A stretch of DNA of 40,789 nt from Deltaproteobacteria bacterium (GCA_009379725.1 WHTF01000019.1:1-40789), one strand, 5' to 3'; positions 1 to 10,267 are shown, numbered from the stretch's first letter. Notes: a model not told the origin generated them from the sequence alone. Numbers and translations: made by a program.

Positions 1-454
1 CGTTGTGTTGAAGCAAGTAGGCGGGATTTTTGGGATGGCCAATGGCTTGTTGATCGATTAGGAAGGTTTCGAAAATGACGTGCCCGCCGACCTTGAGAGA
101 TTTCTTGATGTGCGGGATCAACGACCGCTGCAAATAATTAAAATTCACGATCAGATCATAGGCTTCGTGCGGGAGTTGCATTTGTTCCAGATCCGCCCGC
201 CGCCAGGTTATTTGGAGAAACTTTTCAGCCGCGCGCCGGCGCGCTTCTTCCAAAGCAATTGACGAAACATCGATCCCAATCACAGTAAAACCCCGCTCGG
301 CCAGAAAAAGCGCGTTGCGGCCGTTCCCTGTTGCCATGTCCAATGCCAGACCGGGCGGAATCTGCCAACCGTTACGGTCGAGAATTTCTCTTAAAAAACT
401 CGACGGCTGATCGGCGCCGGGTCTAACAGCATGTTGCCGATCCCATCTCTTCAT
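1..454 (-). CDS. Class I SAM-dependent methyltransferase (partial, 3' end outside window)
   Basis: Reading the minus strand from the ATG at 454 gives an open frame of 151 codons that runs off the left edge. Residues 38-47 (LDMATGNGRN) are the glycine-rich SAM-binding motif I, followed by VIGIDVS, where the acidic residue binds the SAM ribose. Further on, YDLIVNFNYLQR and KVGGHVIFETF match motif IV and post-motif strands of class I methyltransferases of the TehB/UbiE-like type. The substrate cannot be told from this part. No strong Shine-Dalgarno precedes the ATG; a TTG three codons upstream, with GGGGAA before it, is an alternative start. It lies downstream of comF in the same direction but is separated by 144 bases that hold a 9-base-period inverted repeat, so it may be transcribed separately. 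Confidence 0.8.
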   Translation of the reverse strand, partial: MKRWDRQHAVRPGADQPSSFLREILDRNGWQIPPGLALDMATGNGRNALFLAERGFTVIGIDVSSIALEEARRRAAEKFLQITWRRADLEQMQLPHEAYDLIVNFNYLQRSLIPHIKKSLKVGGHVIFETFLIDQQAIGHPKNPAYLLQHN

Positions 455-467
455 AAGACACAATTCA

Positions 468-592
468 GTTCCCCTAGTTCCAATCGTTTCAGTCGTTCCA
501 GTAGTTCAAACACGAGAGATAAAAACAACCGGTCCAAGTTTATCTCAACATCCCATAACTGGAACAACTTGAACGATTGGAACTGTTGGAAC
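468..592. repeat. Nonamer tandem repeats arranged as an inverted repeat
   Basis: From 468 to 512 there are five consecutive 9-base units of the form GTTCCA plus three bases (for example GTTCCAATC and GTTCCAGTA). From 557 to 592 there are four units of the complementary form (for example AACTGGAAC and GATTGGAAC). The two arrays face each other across about 44 bases and can pair over more than 25 bases with a few mismatches. The element fills the gap between the comF stop and the methyltransferase start. Confidence 0.75.
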
Positions 593-598
593 CCGTCA

Positions 599-1366
599 TC
601 AATACACCGCGCGTGCGAGAGTGATCACATAAATCTCTCCGGCGCCGCCCTGCTTCAGCACGCGGCTGCATTCGTTAACGGTAGCACCTGAAGTATAGAC
701 GTCGTCTACCAATAACAGGCATTTATCCGTGATCGATTTTCGCGGATTCAATGCGAACGCGCCGCGCATGTTCTTGCGACGGTCCTCTTCGGTGAGCTGC
801 GTTTGCGGCGGTGTGTCCTTGTTACGGTAAAGAACAAAATGATCCAAGGGAATGTTATAGACACTGCTGATTTGTCGTGCCAGCAGTCCGGATTGGTTAA
901 AGCCGCGCCAGCGCAGTCGCTTCGGATGCAGCGGCACAGGAACGATCATTTCGACATGACATTGACCAAGAAACTCCTCACAGCCGCGCGCCATAAGCTG
1001 CCCTAGAGGTTTGCCCAACGCGACCTTGCGTCCATATTTGAATTTTTGAATCACCTGCCGAAGCGGATGTTCCGCCATCTCTTCTCTCGGATAACAGGCC
1101 CAGGCATGCGCTCGAACAAAGTGCGGATTGCGCTCCAGACAAACCCCGCACGCATGATCATCGCCGCTCGCATTGGGAAAGGGCCGGCCGCAAATCGTGC
1201 ACAACGGATGCGAGACGAGTTGGATGTGGGACCAGCAGACCGAACAGAAATATTCGGCATCGCGGCCGTGGATGCGAGCGCCGCACGATCGGCAGCGGGG
1301 AGGATAAAGCCAATCGACCAGCCAGTCGAGGCGATCGGCAAATGTTTGTTGGCAACCGGGTGTCAT
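599..1366 (-). CDS. comF: ComF family phosphoribosyltransferase-like protein
   Basis: This 255-residue protein has the two-part layout of ComF/GntX proteins. An N-terminal cysteine-rich zinc-binding region has pairs at residues 25/28, 41/44, 56/59 and 73/76. A type I phosphoribosyltransferase domain follows, ending with the PRPP-binding motif VDDVYTSGAT near residues 220-229. The family is needed for DNA uptake in competent bacteria, where it acts in the cytoplasm with the translocating strand; in non-competent bacteria its role is unclear. Length is normal and no catalytic motif is missing. It is the last gene of the minus-strand housekeeping run, 72 bases after gpmI. No other competence gene is in view, so a role in transformation here is not shown. 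Confidence 0.9.
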   Translation of the reverse strand: MTPGCQQTFADRLDWLVDWLYPPRCRSCGARIHGRDAEYFCSVCWSHIQLVSHPLCTICGRPFPNASGDDHACGVCLERNPHFVRAHAWACYPREEMAEHPLRQVIQKFKYGRKVALGKPLGQLMARGCEEFLGQCHVEMIVPVPLHPKRLRWRGFNQSGLLARQISSVYNIPLDHFVLYRNKDTPPQTQLTEEDRRKNMRGAFALNPRKSITDKCLLLVDDVYTSGATVNECSRVLKQGGAGEIYVITLARAVY

Positions 1367-1438
1367 AGCTGCCTGTCAACTCTACGGCAACAGGATGGAA
1401 GCAAGCGGCATCAATCCAGGCCTCGCGCGGCGGCCGGT

Positions 1439-2983
1439 TTACGAATCGACGATCAGAGAGTGACCAGTCATCGCTTGAGGTTGCGGCAACCCGAGAAGCT
1501 GTAAAACCGTCGGCGCGACATCGATGGCGCTTCCTTCGTTGAGCCGGCTTTTTCTGTTTTCTTCGTCGATCACAATGACCGGCACGCGGTTCATCGTGTG
1601 CGCTGTGTGCGGCATGCCGGTATCGTAGTCGATCAGCTGCTCGATATTGCCGTGATCGGCCGTGATGACGACCCGCGCCTTCTTGCTCAGCGCCGCAGCC
1701 ACCACTTTGCCGAGGCACTCGTCGATGACCTCGCAGGCCTTTACCGAGGCGTCGAAGTTTCCGGTGTGACCGACCATATCGGCGTTGGCGAAATTCGCGA
1801 TAACCAGGCCGATGTCTTCGGCGCTAAACTTTTTCACCATTGCTTCGGTGACTTGCCGGGCGCTCATCTCGGGTTTGAGATCGTAGGTCGCCACATCTTT
1901 GGGCGACGGAATAAGAATGCGTTGCTCGCCGGGAAACTCTTTTTCTTCGCCGCCGTTAAAAAAGTAGGTCACGTGCGCGTACTTCTCGGTTTCGGCGATA
2001 CGCAATTGCCGGATCCCATGCCCGCTCACAACCTCGCCGAGAATTTTGCGCAACTCGCGAGGCGGATAAGCCACCGGCACTTTGAAGGTCTCGTCATACT
2101 GGGTCATCGTTGTATAGGTCGCGAGATCAATGCGGCGTTTGCGGGGAAACTCCTTGAAATCCGGGTCGATCAGCGCGCGAGTGAGCTCGCGTGCCCGGTC
2201 GGCGCGGAAGTTGAAAAAGATCACGCCATCGCCGTCTCGGATCAACCCTTGGGGAACGGAATCTCTGATGACCGTCGGCAGAACGAATTCGTCTGTGATA
2301 TGCTCTTGGTAACTGTGACGAATGGCATCCATCGCCGAATCAGCCTCATTGCCGGCACCCTCGGTGAGGCAGAGATAGGCTTTCTCGACTCTATCCCAGC
2401 GTTTATCGCGATCCATCGCATAATACCGGCCGCATACAGTGGCGATCTTTACGTGCGGCCAGACCTTTAACTTTTCATTGAGATCGAGCATGAATTGCTC
2501 GGCGCTGTTGGGCGGAGTGTCGCGACCGTCGAGAAATAAATGGAGGTAGACGGCGCCGATTTTTTCTCGTTGGGCCATGTCGAGCAACGCTTCCATATGG
2601 CGCTGGTGGCTGTGAACACCGCCATCTCCCAAAAGGCCCATTAAATGGAGCCGGCCTTTGGCATCCCGCGTCTTTCTTAAAGCGTCCAGGAGAATTCGAT
2701 TGTGATAAAATTTGCCTTCGTCGATATCTTTATGAATCAGCGTCAGGTCTTGATAAACGACCCGTCCGGCGCCAAGGATCATATGGCCGACTTCGGAGTT
2801 GCCCATCTGGCCTTCGGGTAGACCGACGTCCAAGCCGGACATAGAAAGACTGGACGTGGGATAGTTCCCTAACATCGAATCCATATTGGGCATTGAAGCA
2901 TTGGCGATAGCGTTGCCTTCCTTCCTTGGATTGATGCCGAATCCATCCAGGACGATGAGAATAACCGGCTGATTCGTACCCAC
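1439..2983 (-). CDS. gpmI: 2,3-bisphosphoglycerate-independent phosphoglycerate mutase
   Basis: The 514-residue protein interconverts 3-phosphoglycerate and 2-phosphoglycerate in glycolysis and gluconeogenesis, using two metal ions and a phosphoserine intermediate. Metal ligands appear in VLDGFG near residue 13. The nucleophilic serine is Ser63 in GQMGNSEVGH. ITADHGN near the C-terminus supplies further metal ligands of the alkaline phosphatase fold. Length matches the family (about 510). The start is a GTG at 2983, preceded by a good AAAGGAAAG Shine-Dalgarno. It follows rsfS by 78 bases, a gap that holds a small hairpin at 3016-3038. In Geobacter-like genomes rlmH usually sits between rsfS and gpmI; it is absent here. 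Confidence 0.97.
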   Translation of the reverse strand: MGTNQPVILIVLDGFGINPRKEGNAIANASMPNMDSMLGNYPTSSLSMSGLDVGLPEGQMGNSEVGHMILGAGRVVYQDLTLIHKDIDEGKFYHNRILLDALRKTRDAKGRLHLMGLLGDGGVHSHQRHMEALLDMAQREKIGAVYLHLFLDGRDTPPNSAEQFMLDLNEKLKVWPHVKIATVCGRYYAMDRDKRWDRVEKAYLCLTEGAGNEADSAMDAIRHSYQEHITDEFVLPTVIRDSVPQGLIRDGDGVIFFNFRADRARELTRALIDPDFKEFPRKRRIDLATYTTMTQYDETFKVPVAYPPRELRKILGEVVSGHGIRQLRIAETEKYAHVTYFFNGGEEKEFPGEQRILIPSPKDVATYDLKPEMSARQVTEAMVKKFSAEDIGLVIANFANADMVGHTGNFDASVKACEVIDECLGKVVAAALSKKARVVITADHGNIEQLIDYDTGMPHTAHTMNRVPVIVIDEENRKSRLNEGSAIDVAPTVLQLLGLPQPQAMTGHSLIVDS

Positions 2984-3015
2984 GGTCTTTCCTTTCTATC
3001 TTGGCTGCTTTTAGC

Positions 3016-3038
3016 GCACTCGATCTTTCATTGAGTGC
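3016..3038 (-). other. Intergenic hairpin between rsfS and gpmI
   Basis: Bases 3016-3024 pair with 3030-3038 (nine pairs including one G-T) around a five-base loop. There is no T-run after the stem on either strand, so this is more likely an mRNA processing or stability hairpin than a terminator. Confidence 0.35.
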
Positions 3039-3061
3039 AAAGAACCCGCATCGCGCGAGAG

Positions 3062-3475
3062 TTACGAGTGCTGCTCCGCGGCGATCTGAAATTGATGAAC
3101 CAAAGTCGAGTAAGGCTCAGGCAGCTGGACTTTCGGCGCGTCCGCCCAAAGTCCGTCCAAGTCGTAAAACTCGCGCACCGGCTGGTAAAAAATATGCACG
3201 ACGACATCGGCAAAATCCATTAACACCCAATGGCCTCGGCTCACGCCTTCAACAGAGATCGGGGTAAATCCCGATTCACGCGCGCTCTCTTGAATTCCCT
3301 GGGCGATGCTTTGGACCTGCCGATCGGATCGGCCAGAGCAAATGATGAAATAATCACCGATGGAAGTAAATTCTCGAACCTCTAACAGAACCAGTTGCGA
3401 CGCCTTCTTTTCCAATGCAGCGCCAACAAGTACCAGCGCTCTTTGCTCCGAGCTTTGCTCCGCCGATTTGCTCAT
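3062..3475 (-). CDS. rsfS: Ribosome silencing factor RsfS
   Basis: The 137-residue protein belongs to the RsfS/YbeB/DUF143 family. These proteins bind ribosomal protein L14 on the large subunit and block subunit joining when nutrients are short. Typical sequence features are VLLEVREFTSIGDYFIICSGRSDRQVQSIA and the later GHWVLMDFADVVVHIF (given here only as family landmarks), followed by a YDLDGLWADAP tail. Its ATG overlaps the nadD stop in an ATGA arrangement at 3472-3475, so translation is probably coupled. The nadD-rsfS pairing is among the most conserved in bacteria and supports the call. Confidence 0.95.
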   Translation of the reverse strand: MSKSAEQSSEQRALVLVGAALEKKASQLVLLEVREFTSIGDYFIICSGRSDRQVQSIAQGIQESARESGFTPISVEGVSRGHWVLMDFADVVVHIFYQPVREFYDLDGLWADAPKVQLPEPYSTLVHQFQIAAEQHS

Positions 3476-4134
3476 TTGCTCCCTTCGTCTAATCGGTACA
3501 GCCCTTGTTTTTTGATGTAGGCCTCCACGGCGGAAGGCACCAGATACCGGATCGACTTTCCCTGTTTCACCCGTTCGCGAATATCCGAAGCCGAAACGGC
3601 AAAGTCAGTAAGTTTCAAAAAATGGACCGACGTACCGCACCTATGATGATAGATCTTCTGCTTAAAATCATAACAAAACAGCCTACGTACGGCAATGGAA
3701 TTTCCCCGCAACGGGTTCGAGTCCCCATTACCCGGCCGTGACGTTACGATGAAGTTACAAAGCGGAAAAATCTGTGCAAAATCCTTCCAAGTGCCGATTT
3801 CGCGAAATGCGTCCAATCCGATGATGAAGTAAAGTGAATCCCCCTGATGTTGATCTTCGGCGAAATGACGAATCGTATCGATGGAGTACGAAACTCCAGG
3901 CCGCGCAATCTCCACCGTTGATACCGTGAAACGTGAATTCTTGGCGACCGCCAAGCGCACCATTTGGAGACGATCTCGCGCCGGCGTTTGAGTTTGTCCT
4001 CTTTTGTGCGGTGGAATCGATGCAGGAACAAACAGAACACGGTCGAGGTCAAAGGCTTCTCGGACCTCCTCCGCGCTGCGCAGATGGCCCCAATGGATCG
4101 GATCGAAGGTGCCGCCAAAGAGGCCGATCCTCAT
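3472..4134 (-). CDS. nadD: Nicotinate-nucleotide adenylyltransferase
   Basis: The 220-residue enzyme transfers AMP from ATP to nicotinate mononucleotide, giving deamido-NAD in NAD biosynthesis. The N-terminus GLFGGTFDPIHWGHL carries the nucleotidyltransferase HxGH motif at residues 14-17. The C-terminal helix-start motif reads VSASDIRERV, where most NadD proteins have a serine-serine-threonine version. IRYLVPSAVEAYI closes the domain as usual. The start ATG at 4134 overlaps the stop of a 48-codon small ORF (ATGA). Downstream it overlaps rsfS. There is no sign of damage. Confidence 0.95.
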   Translation of the reverse strand: MRIGLFGGTFDPIHWGHLRSAEEVREAFDLDRVLFVPASIPPHKRGQTQTPARDRLQMVRLAVAKNSRFTVSTVEIARPGVSYSIDTIRHFAEDQHQGDSLYFIIGLDAFREIGTWKDFAQIFPLCNFIVTSRPGNGDSNPLRGNSIAVRRLFCYDFKQKIYHHRCGTSVHFLKLTDFAVSASDIRERVKQGKSIRYLVPSAVEAYIKKQGLYRLDEGSK

Positions 4135-4277
4135 GGAAACTCGATATCGCCTTTCCCCGCACCGATCAAAAGGACCTTAGACACAGGCCGCACGAAGAGT
4201 TCGCGACCGAAGACGTGCCATTTAGGCACGTTGCAGCGGGCGAGTCGAGTGAAATGCAGTAGATGGGGTTTTTTCAT
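4131..4277 (-). CDS. Candidate 48-residue small protein between proA and nadD
   Basis: An open frame starts at the ATG at 4277, seven bases after the proA stop. It ends in a TGA that overlaps the nadD start codon (ATGA at 4131-4134). The product begins MKKPHLLHFTRL and ends KVLLIGAGKGDIEFP. I do not recognise it. For reality: it fits exactly between two operon genes and has a coupling-type overlap. Against: no Shine-Dalgarno before its ATG, small size, and an inverted repeat (4213-4231) inside it. It could act as a leader peptide coupling proA to nadD translation, or be chance. Confidence 0.35.
   Translation of the reverse strand: MKKPHLLHFTRLARCNVPKWHVFGRELFVRPVSKVLLIGAGKGDIEFP
4213..4231 (-). 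other. Perfect 7-bp hairpin in the proA-nadD gap
   Basis: ACGTGCC at 4213-4219 pairs with GGCACGT at 4225-4231 around a five-base loop. No T-run follows on either strand, so it is unlikely to be a simple intrinsic terminator. It lies inside the candidate small ORF. Confidence 0.4.
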
Positions 4278-4284
4278 CGTCGGA

Positions 4285-5550
4285 TCATTCGCGGATCTGC
4301 CCATCCCCCAACACCACGAACTTCGTTGTCGTTAGTTCTTCCAAGCCCATCGGCCCGAAGGCATGAATCTTACTGGTGCTTATGCCGATCTCGGCTCCGA
4401 GCCCCAGCTCTCCGCCGTCATTGAATCGTGTCGAAGCGTTGACCATCACCGCCGAAGAGTTGACCCGGTCAATGAACTCTCGGGATTTCTGATAGTTTGT
4501 CGTAATGATCGACTCCGTATGCTCGGAACCATAGCGTTCGATGTGAGCGATGGCGTCATCCAAGTCTTTCACGACTCGTACGGCAAGAATCAGATCAAGA
4601 TACTCGGCGCTCCAGTCCTCCTCCTTGGCGCCTTTAATGCCGGAACCCAGCGCGCGAGTTTTTTCGCAGCCACGGATCTCGACGCCAGCGGCCTGCAATT
4701 TCGCAATCATCGACGGCAGGAATTTCGGCGCGATGGTTTCATGAACAAGCAAAGTCTCCATGGCGTTGCAAACCGACGGTCGTTGAACCTTGGCGTTCAT
4801 ACAAATGCGCTCGGCCATCTCGAGCGCCGCATCGCTATCGACGTAGACGTGACAAACGCCTTTGTAGTGCTTGATAACGGGGACCTTGGAATTCGCCACG
4901 ACCGCGCGAATCAATTCCTCGCCGCCGCGCGGGATAATGAGATCGATGTACGATTCCAACTGGAGCAGCTCATGAACCAAGGCGCGATCCTTGGACTGCA
5001 CCACCTGAACAGCCTCGCTCGGCACACGCGTTTCGGCGCACGCAGACTGCAGCACTTTACCTATGGCATGGTTCGAGCGGTGCGCCTCGCTCCCACCTCT
5101 AAGGATCACGGCGTTGCCGGATTTCAGACACAGCGCAGCGGCATCGGCCGTGACATTGGGGCGAGCTTCGTAAATGATTGCAATGACCCCCAGCGGGATG
5201 CGCATCCTGCCCACTTGGAGGCCATTGGGCCGCCGCCACATTTTAACCATTTCGCGCACCGGGTCCGGCAAAATAGCGACATCTCGCAGCCCCTTGGCCA
5301 TTGCTTGGACCCGGCCAGGATCGAGCGTGATGCGATCGAGAATGGCGCCGGTAATCCCCGCCTTCTTGGCGGATTCCAGATCCTGTCGATTCTCTTCGAT
5401 CAAGAAAGCGCCTTGAGCTTCGAGGCGGTCAGCCATCAGATTGAGTGCGCGATTTTTTTCTTCCGAAGAAAGCGCCGCCAACCGGCGCGCAGCGGCCTTC
5501 GCCCGCTTGCCCAGCTCGATCGCCTGGTCCGTGAATGACGGCGTGTTCAC
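4285..5550 (-). CDS. proA: Gamma-glutamyl phosphate reductase
   Basis: The enzyme reduces gamma-glutamyl phosphate with NADPH to glutamate semialdehyde, the second step of proline synthesis. It has the aldehyde dehydrogenase fold. The catalytic cysteine is about Cys261 in KVQRPSVCNAMETLL, and the nucleotide-binding region includes GVIAIIYEARPNVT. The C-terminal GELGLGAEIGISTSK is typical. I place the start at the GTG at 5550 because an AAGGAAAG Shine-Dalgarno precedes it and it begins 13 bases after the proB stop. The longer open frame back to 5631 would overlap proB and adds 27 residues unlike the family. With this start the protein is 421 residues, the normal length. Confidence 0.96.
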   Translation of the reverse strand: MNTPSFTDQAIELGKRAKAAARRLAALSSEEKNRALNLMADRLEAQGAFLIEENRQDLESAKKAGITGAILDRITLDPGRVQAMAKGLRDVAILPDPVREMVKMWRRPNGLQVGRMRIPLGVIAIIYEARPNVTADAAALCLKSGNAVILRGGSEAHRSNHAIGKVLQSACAETRVPSEAVQVVQSKDRALVHELLQLESYIDLIIPRGGEELIRAVVANSKVPVIKHYKGVCHVYVDSDAALEMAERICMNAKVQRPSVCNAMETLLVHETIAPKFLPSMIAKLQAAGVEIRGCEKTRALGSGIKGAKEEDWSAEYLDLILAVRVVKDLDDAIAHIERYGSEHTESIITTNYQKSREFIDRVNSSAVMVNASTRFNDGGELGLGAEIGISTSKIHAFGPMGLEELTTTKFVVLGDGQIRE

Positions 5551-5563
5551 TTGGTCTTTCCTT

Positions 5564-7736
<2,173 letters not shown>

Positions 7737-7874
7737 TTAACAGGCTAAACCCAAGAGCGGAATCGAGATTGCCTTGTCAAACTTCAATGCCGATTTGCTC
7801 TTTTGCTTCCGAACCCTGAATTCTGTTTTACCTATGAACTCGCACACTGACTCTATCATCTCCTTCTCGCGGGC

Positions 7875-7900
7875 AAAAAAAAAGCCCCTTGCGGGGCTTT
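7875..7900 (-). terminator. Intrinsic terminator after rpmA
   Basis: On the minus strand AAAGCCCC and GGGGCTTT form a perfect stem around GCAA (7881-7900) and run into a stretch of nine T residues (7875-7883 on the plus strand are A). It sits 20 bases past the rpmA stop. It should end or attenuate the rplU-rpmA message before obgE. Confidence 0.9.
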
Positions 7901-7920
7901 CCATTCGCGGCGACAAAAAG

Positions 7921-8178
7921 CTATTGAGCAGGAAGGACGTTAACGCGCTTGCGCGATCGATCGAGCCGGTCGAAGTTAACCACGCCGTCGATTAAGGCAA
8001 ATAAAGTGTAATCGCGGCCCATGCCGACGTTTCTGCCGGGGTGAATACGCGTGCCGAGTTGGCGGATGATGATATTTCCCGCCCGCACCGCCTCACCGCC
8101 GAACACTTTCACACCGCGACGTTGACCCTTGCTATCGCGCCCATTGCGGGAGCTTCCTCCAGCTTTCTTGTGTGCCAT
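7921..8178 (-). CDS. rpmA: 50S ribosomal protein L27
   Basis: The 85-residue protein begins [20 protein letters not shown], the conserved N-terminal tail that reaches the peptidyl transferase centre. It continues with [33 protein letters not shown]. No N-terminal processing extension is present, unlike Firmicutes L27. It follows rplU by 18 bases in the standard rplU-rpmA pair. Confidence 0.98.
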   Translation of the reverse strand: MAHKKAGGSSRNGRDSKGQRRGVKVFGGEAVRAGNIIIRQLGTRIHPGRNVGMGRDYTLFALIDGVVNFDRLDRSRKRVNVLPAQ

Positions 8179-8196
8179 ATCAATTTCCTTTAACAG

Positions 8197-8511
8197 TTAG
8201 CCGTCGATTGCGGTGATTTTAAGCGTTGTTTGATGCTGCCGATGGCCTCTTTGACGACTGTAACTCTTGCGTCTTTTTTTCTTGAAAACCAGTACCTTCT
8301 TCGCTTTGGCCTGGCTCACAATCTGCCCGGTAACGCTGGCGTTTTCTACCAGCGGAGAGCCAATCTTTGCTTCGCCATTGCCACCGATGAACAACACGTC
8401 CGCCAGAGTTATCTTCTCGCCCACGTCGCCGTTAAGCTTTTCAAGCTTAACGAGATCCCCTTCGGACACCCGGTACTGCTTCCCACCCGTTCTAATGACT
8501 GCATATTTCAT
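8197..8511 (-). CDS. rplU: 50S ribosomal protein L21
   Basis: The 104-residue protein binds 23S rRNA in the large subunit. MKYAVIRTGGKQYRVSEGD at the start and KVLVFKKKRRKSYSRQRGHRQ near the end are diagnostic. It is the first gene of the minus-strand housekeeping run. A sigma-70-like promoter lies 19-47 bases upstream. Confidence 0.98.
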   Translation of the reverse strand: MKYAVIRTGGKQYRVSEGDLVKLEKLNGDVGEKITLADVLFIGGNGEAKIGSPLVENASVTGQIVSQAKAKKVLVFKKKRRKSYSRQRGHRQHQTTLKITAIDG

Positions 8512-8529
8512 AAATTTTCCCGAACAATT

Positions 8530-8558
8530 TGTTTAAGGGAAATTTCGCCCAAAGTCAA
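8530..8558 (-). promoter_or_regulatory. Sigma-70-like promoter for rplU-rpmA
   Basis: On the minus strand TTGACT (8553-8558) is followed after 17 bases by TAAACA (8530-8535). The -35 is close to consensus; the -10 is weak. The position just upstream of rplU supports the assignment. Confidence 0.5.
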
Positions 8559-8689
8559 TATCGCCGGTGAATGTGGAACGTAGGAAAATGCACGGAGCGT
8601 ACGTTTCTGCTGAGACAGACGGCCGATCGGCACTAATTTGAGCGGGTTCTAACGCGAAAAAGAGATGGATAAAAATTCATGGTTTGTAG

Positions 8690-8735
8690 TTGACAAAGCT
8701 CTGCCGGTTGACTACATATCGTATCACGATAGTAT
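8690..8735 (+). promoter_or_regulatory. Promoter region and candidate operator of the MarR gene
   Basis: TTGACT at 8708-8713 and TAGTAT at 8730-8735 are separated by 16 bases. A perfect TTGACA lies further upstream at 8690-8695, with TACATA 17 bases on. The inverted repeat ATCGT-ATC-ACGAT at 8718-8730 occupies the spacer of the inner promoter, where a bound MarR dimer would block polymerase. Autorepression is inferred from this overlap. Confidence 0.6.
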
Positions 8736-8744
8736 CGCAAGCCG

Positions 8745-9239
8745 ATGTTATTTATGTCCGGTCAAGATAAATTGCCTAATTTCAAAGCAATGTCGGAACT
8801 GCGTTACCAGATACGCAAGTTCATACGATTTAGCGAGAATGCGGCGCGAAAGGCCGGCATAGAACCGCAGCAACACCAGCTCCTATTGGCTCTTAGAGGG
8901 CTACCCGACGAAGCTAGACCGACTATCGGAGTATTGGCGGAAAGAATGCAACTGCAGCACCACAGTACCGTCGAGCTCATCGACCGGTTGGTGGACCGAG
9001 GCTTTCTGTGCCGGCTACGGGACACCGACGATAAGCGACGAGTTTTGGTTAAGCTGACGCATGCCGGGGAAAAATTTCTTCAAAAGCTTTCACTGCACCA
9101 CCTGGAAGAGCTTCAGGTCGCCGGTCCCACGTTTGTGAAGGTGCTTAACAGTCTCATAAAAGACTCACGCATGACGGCTTTAGAATCGTTGGATCCAGAT
9201 GTGACCCATAAACCGCGAAAGGATACAAACCATGGCTGA
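8745..9239 (+). CDS. MarR family transcriptional regulator
   Basis: The 164-residue protein has a MarR-type winged helix. PTIGVLAERMQLQHHSTVELIDRLVDRG (about residues 65-92) is the recognition-helix region, and the wing carries DTDDKRRVLVKLTHAGE. Such proteins bind palindromes as dimers and are released by small aromatic or phenolic ligands or by oxidants. The -10 box ends at 8735, so an mRNA starting about 8742 would be nearly leaderless with the ATG at 8745; ATGs at 8754 and 8790 are alternatives. The gene overlaps the following permease gene by 8 bases, so that permease is the likely target. The ligand is unknown. Confidence 0.9.
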   Translation: MLFMSGQDKLPNFKAMSELRYQIRKFIRFSENAARKAGIEPQQHQLLLALRGLPDEARPTIGVLAERMQLQHHSTVELIDRLVDRGFLCRLRDTDDKRRVLVKLTHAGEKFLQKLSLHHLEELQVAGPTFVKVLNSLIKDSRMTALESLDPDVTHKPRKDTNHG

Positions 9240-10083
9240 TCAATCGGCTGAAGAGCTGTTACTTGACGTAAGGGTTGCCGAAGCGTCAAAACTCTACAAA
9301 TTTTATCTCAACAACGAGAAGAAAATTCTTGGCACAGCAGGCGTGGTGACCTTCTTGGTCGTCTGGGAGCTCGTCGGCAACACCCTTCAATTGATCAATC
9401 CCATGTTCATGAGCGCGCCTTCCCTCATTTTCAACGCCGCGGTTCAGATGTTCGGCTCCGGGGAAATATACAATGACCTATACGTCAGCGGTCTGGAGCT
9501 TTTCTGGGGCTACTTTCTATCAGCCGTTGTCGCTGTTCCCTTTGGCATCATGGTCGGCTGGTATAAGAGGGCGAGCTATATCTTCGACCCGTTTATTAAT
9601 GCGATGAACGCGACCCCGCGCGTGGCGCTCTTGCCATTGGTGATCATCTGGTTGGGAATCGGCATACTCTCAAAGGTTGGTATCATCTTTCTGGGCGCAG
9701 TCTTCCCCATCCTGATCAACACGCGCGACGGAGTTAAAACCACGCCATACAATCTTCTTACTGCCGCGCGTAGCTTTGGCGCTTCGGAGTGGATGCTATT
9801 CAAGACGGTCGTGCTGCCTTCGACGATTCCTTTCATACTCACCGGATTGAGGCTTGGGCTTGGCAGGGCCATCGTCGGTGTTATGGTCGGCGAGCTTTAT
9901 GCCGCTACCGCCGGCATTGGCTTTATGATCACGGTTGCCGGCGCGACCTTCCAAACCGATAAGGTTTTTGTCGGTGTCCTCATCTTCGCGCTGACCGGGA
10001 TGATCGGCATGGAGTTGCTGACGCGGGTCGAAAGGCGCTTTGATAAGTGGCGCCCCCAAGTGGGAGCGCAAGCTCAGGGCTAG
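9232..10083 (+). CDS. ABC transporter permease, NitT/TauT/SsuC type
   Basis: The 283-residue membrane protein has about six hydrophobic segments, beginning near residue 35. The EAA-type cytoplasmic loop (AARSFGASEWMLFKTVVLP, about 180-198) contacts the ATPase. Sequence style matches the permeases for nitrate, taurine, alkanesulfonates and thiamine precursors. The ATG overlaps the MarR gene by 8 bases. The usual ATPase and periplasmic binding protein are not in this window: a terminator follows and the next gene is lemA. It must borrow partners encoded elsewhere or be a remnant of a larger cassette. The substrate cannot be told from the permease. Confidence 0.9.
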   Translation: MADQSAEELLLDVRVAEASKLYKFYLNNEKKILGTAGVVTFLVVWELVGNTLQLINPMFMSAPSLIFNAAVQMFGSGEIYNDLYVSGLELFWGYFLSAVVAVPFGIMVGWYKRASYIFDPFINAMNATPRVALLPLVIIWLGIGILSKVGIIFLGAVFPILINTRDGVKTTPYNLLTAARSFGASEWMLFKTVVLPSTIPFILTGLRLGLGRAIVGVMVGELYAATAGIGFMITVAGATFQTDKVFVGVLIFALTGMIGMELLTRVERRFDKWRPQVGAQAQG

Positions 10084-10119
10084 TATTTAACCGCAACAAC
10101 TGTAGCTAGGTTTGTTCAA

Positions 10120-10142
10120 GGGCCTACCTGTACGGTAGGCCC
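10120..10142 (+). terminator. Intrinsic terminator after the ABC permease
   Basis: GGGCCTACC (10120-10128) pairs perfectly with GGTAGGCCC (10134-10142) around a five-base loop, followed by TTGCTATTTTT. It lies 37 bases after the permease stop and closes the MarR-permease operon. Confidence 0.88.
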
Positions 10143-10267
10143 TTGCTATTTTTGCGGCCCAAATAGAGCGGCGCACAGCCCGGTGCCAGCACCCTCTTGA
10201 TCGCCCCCTATTGCCCTTTGCCATTCTTCTCTTTAGATTTGATGACAATAGAAAGGGGCCTGTATCC

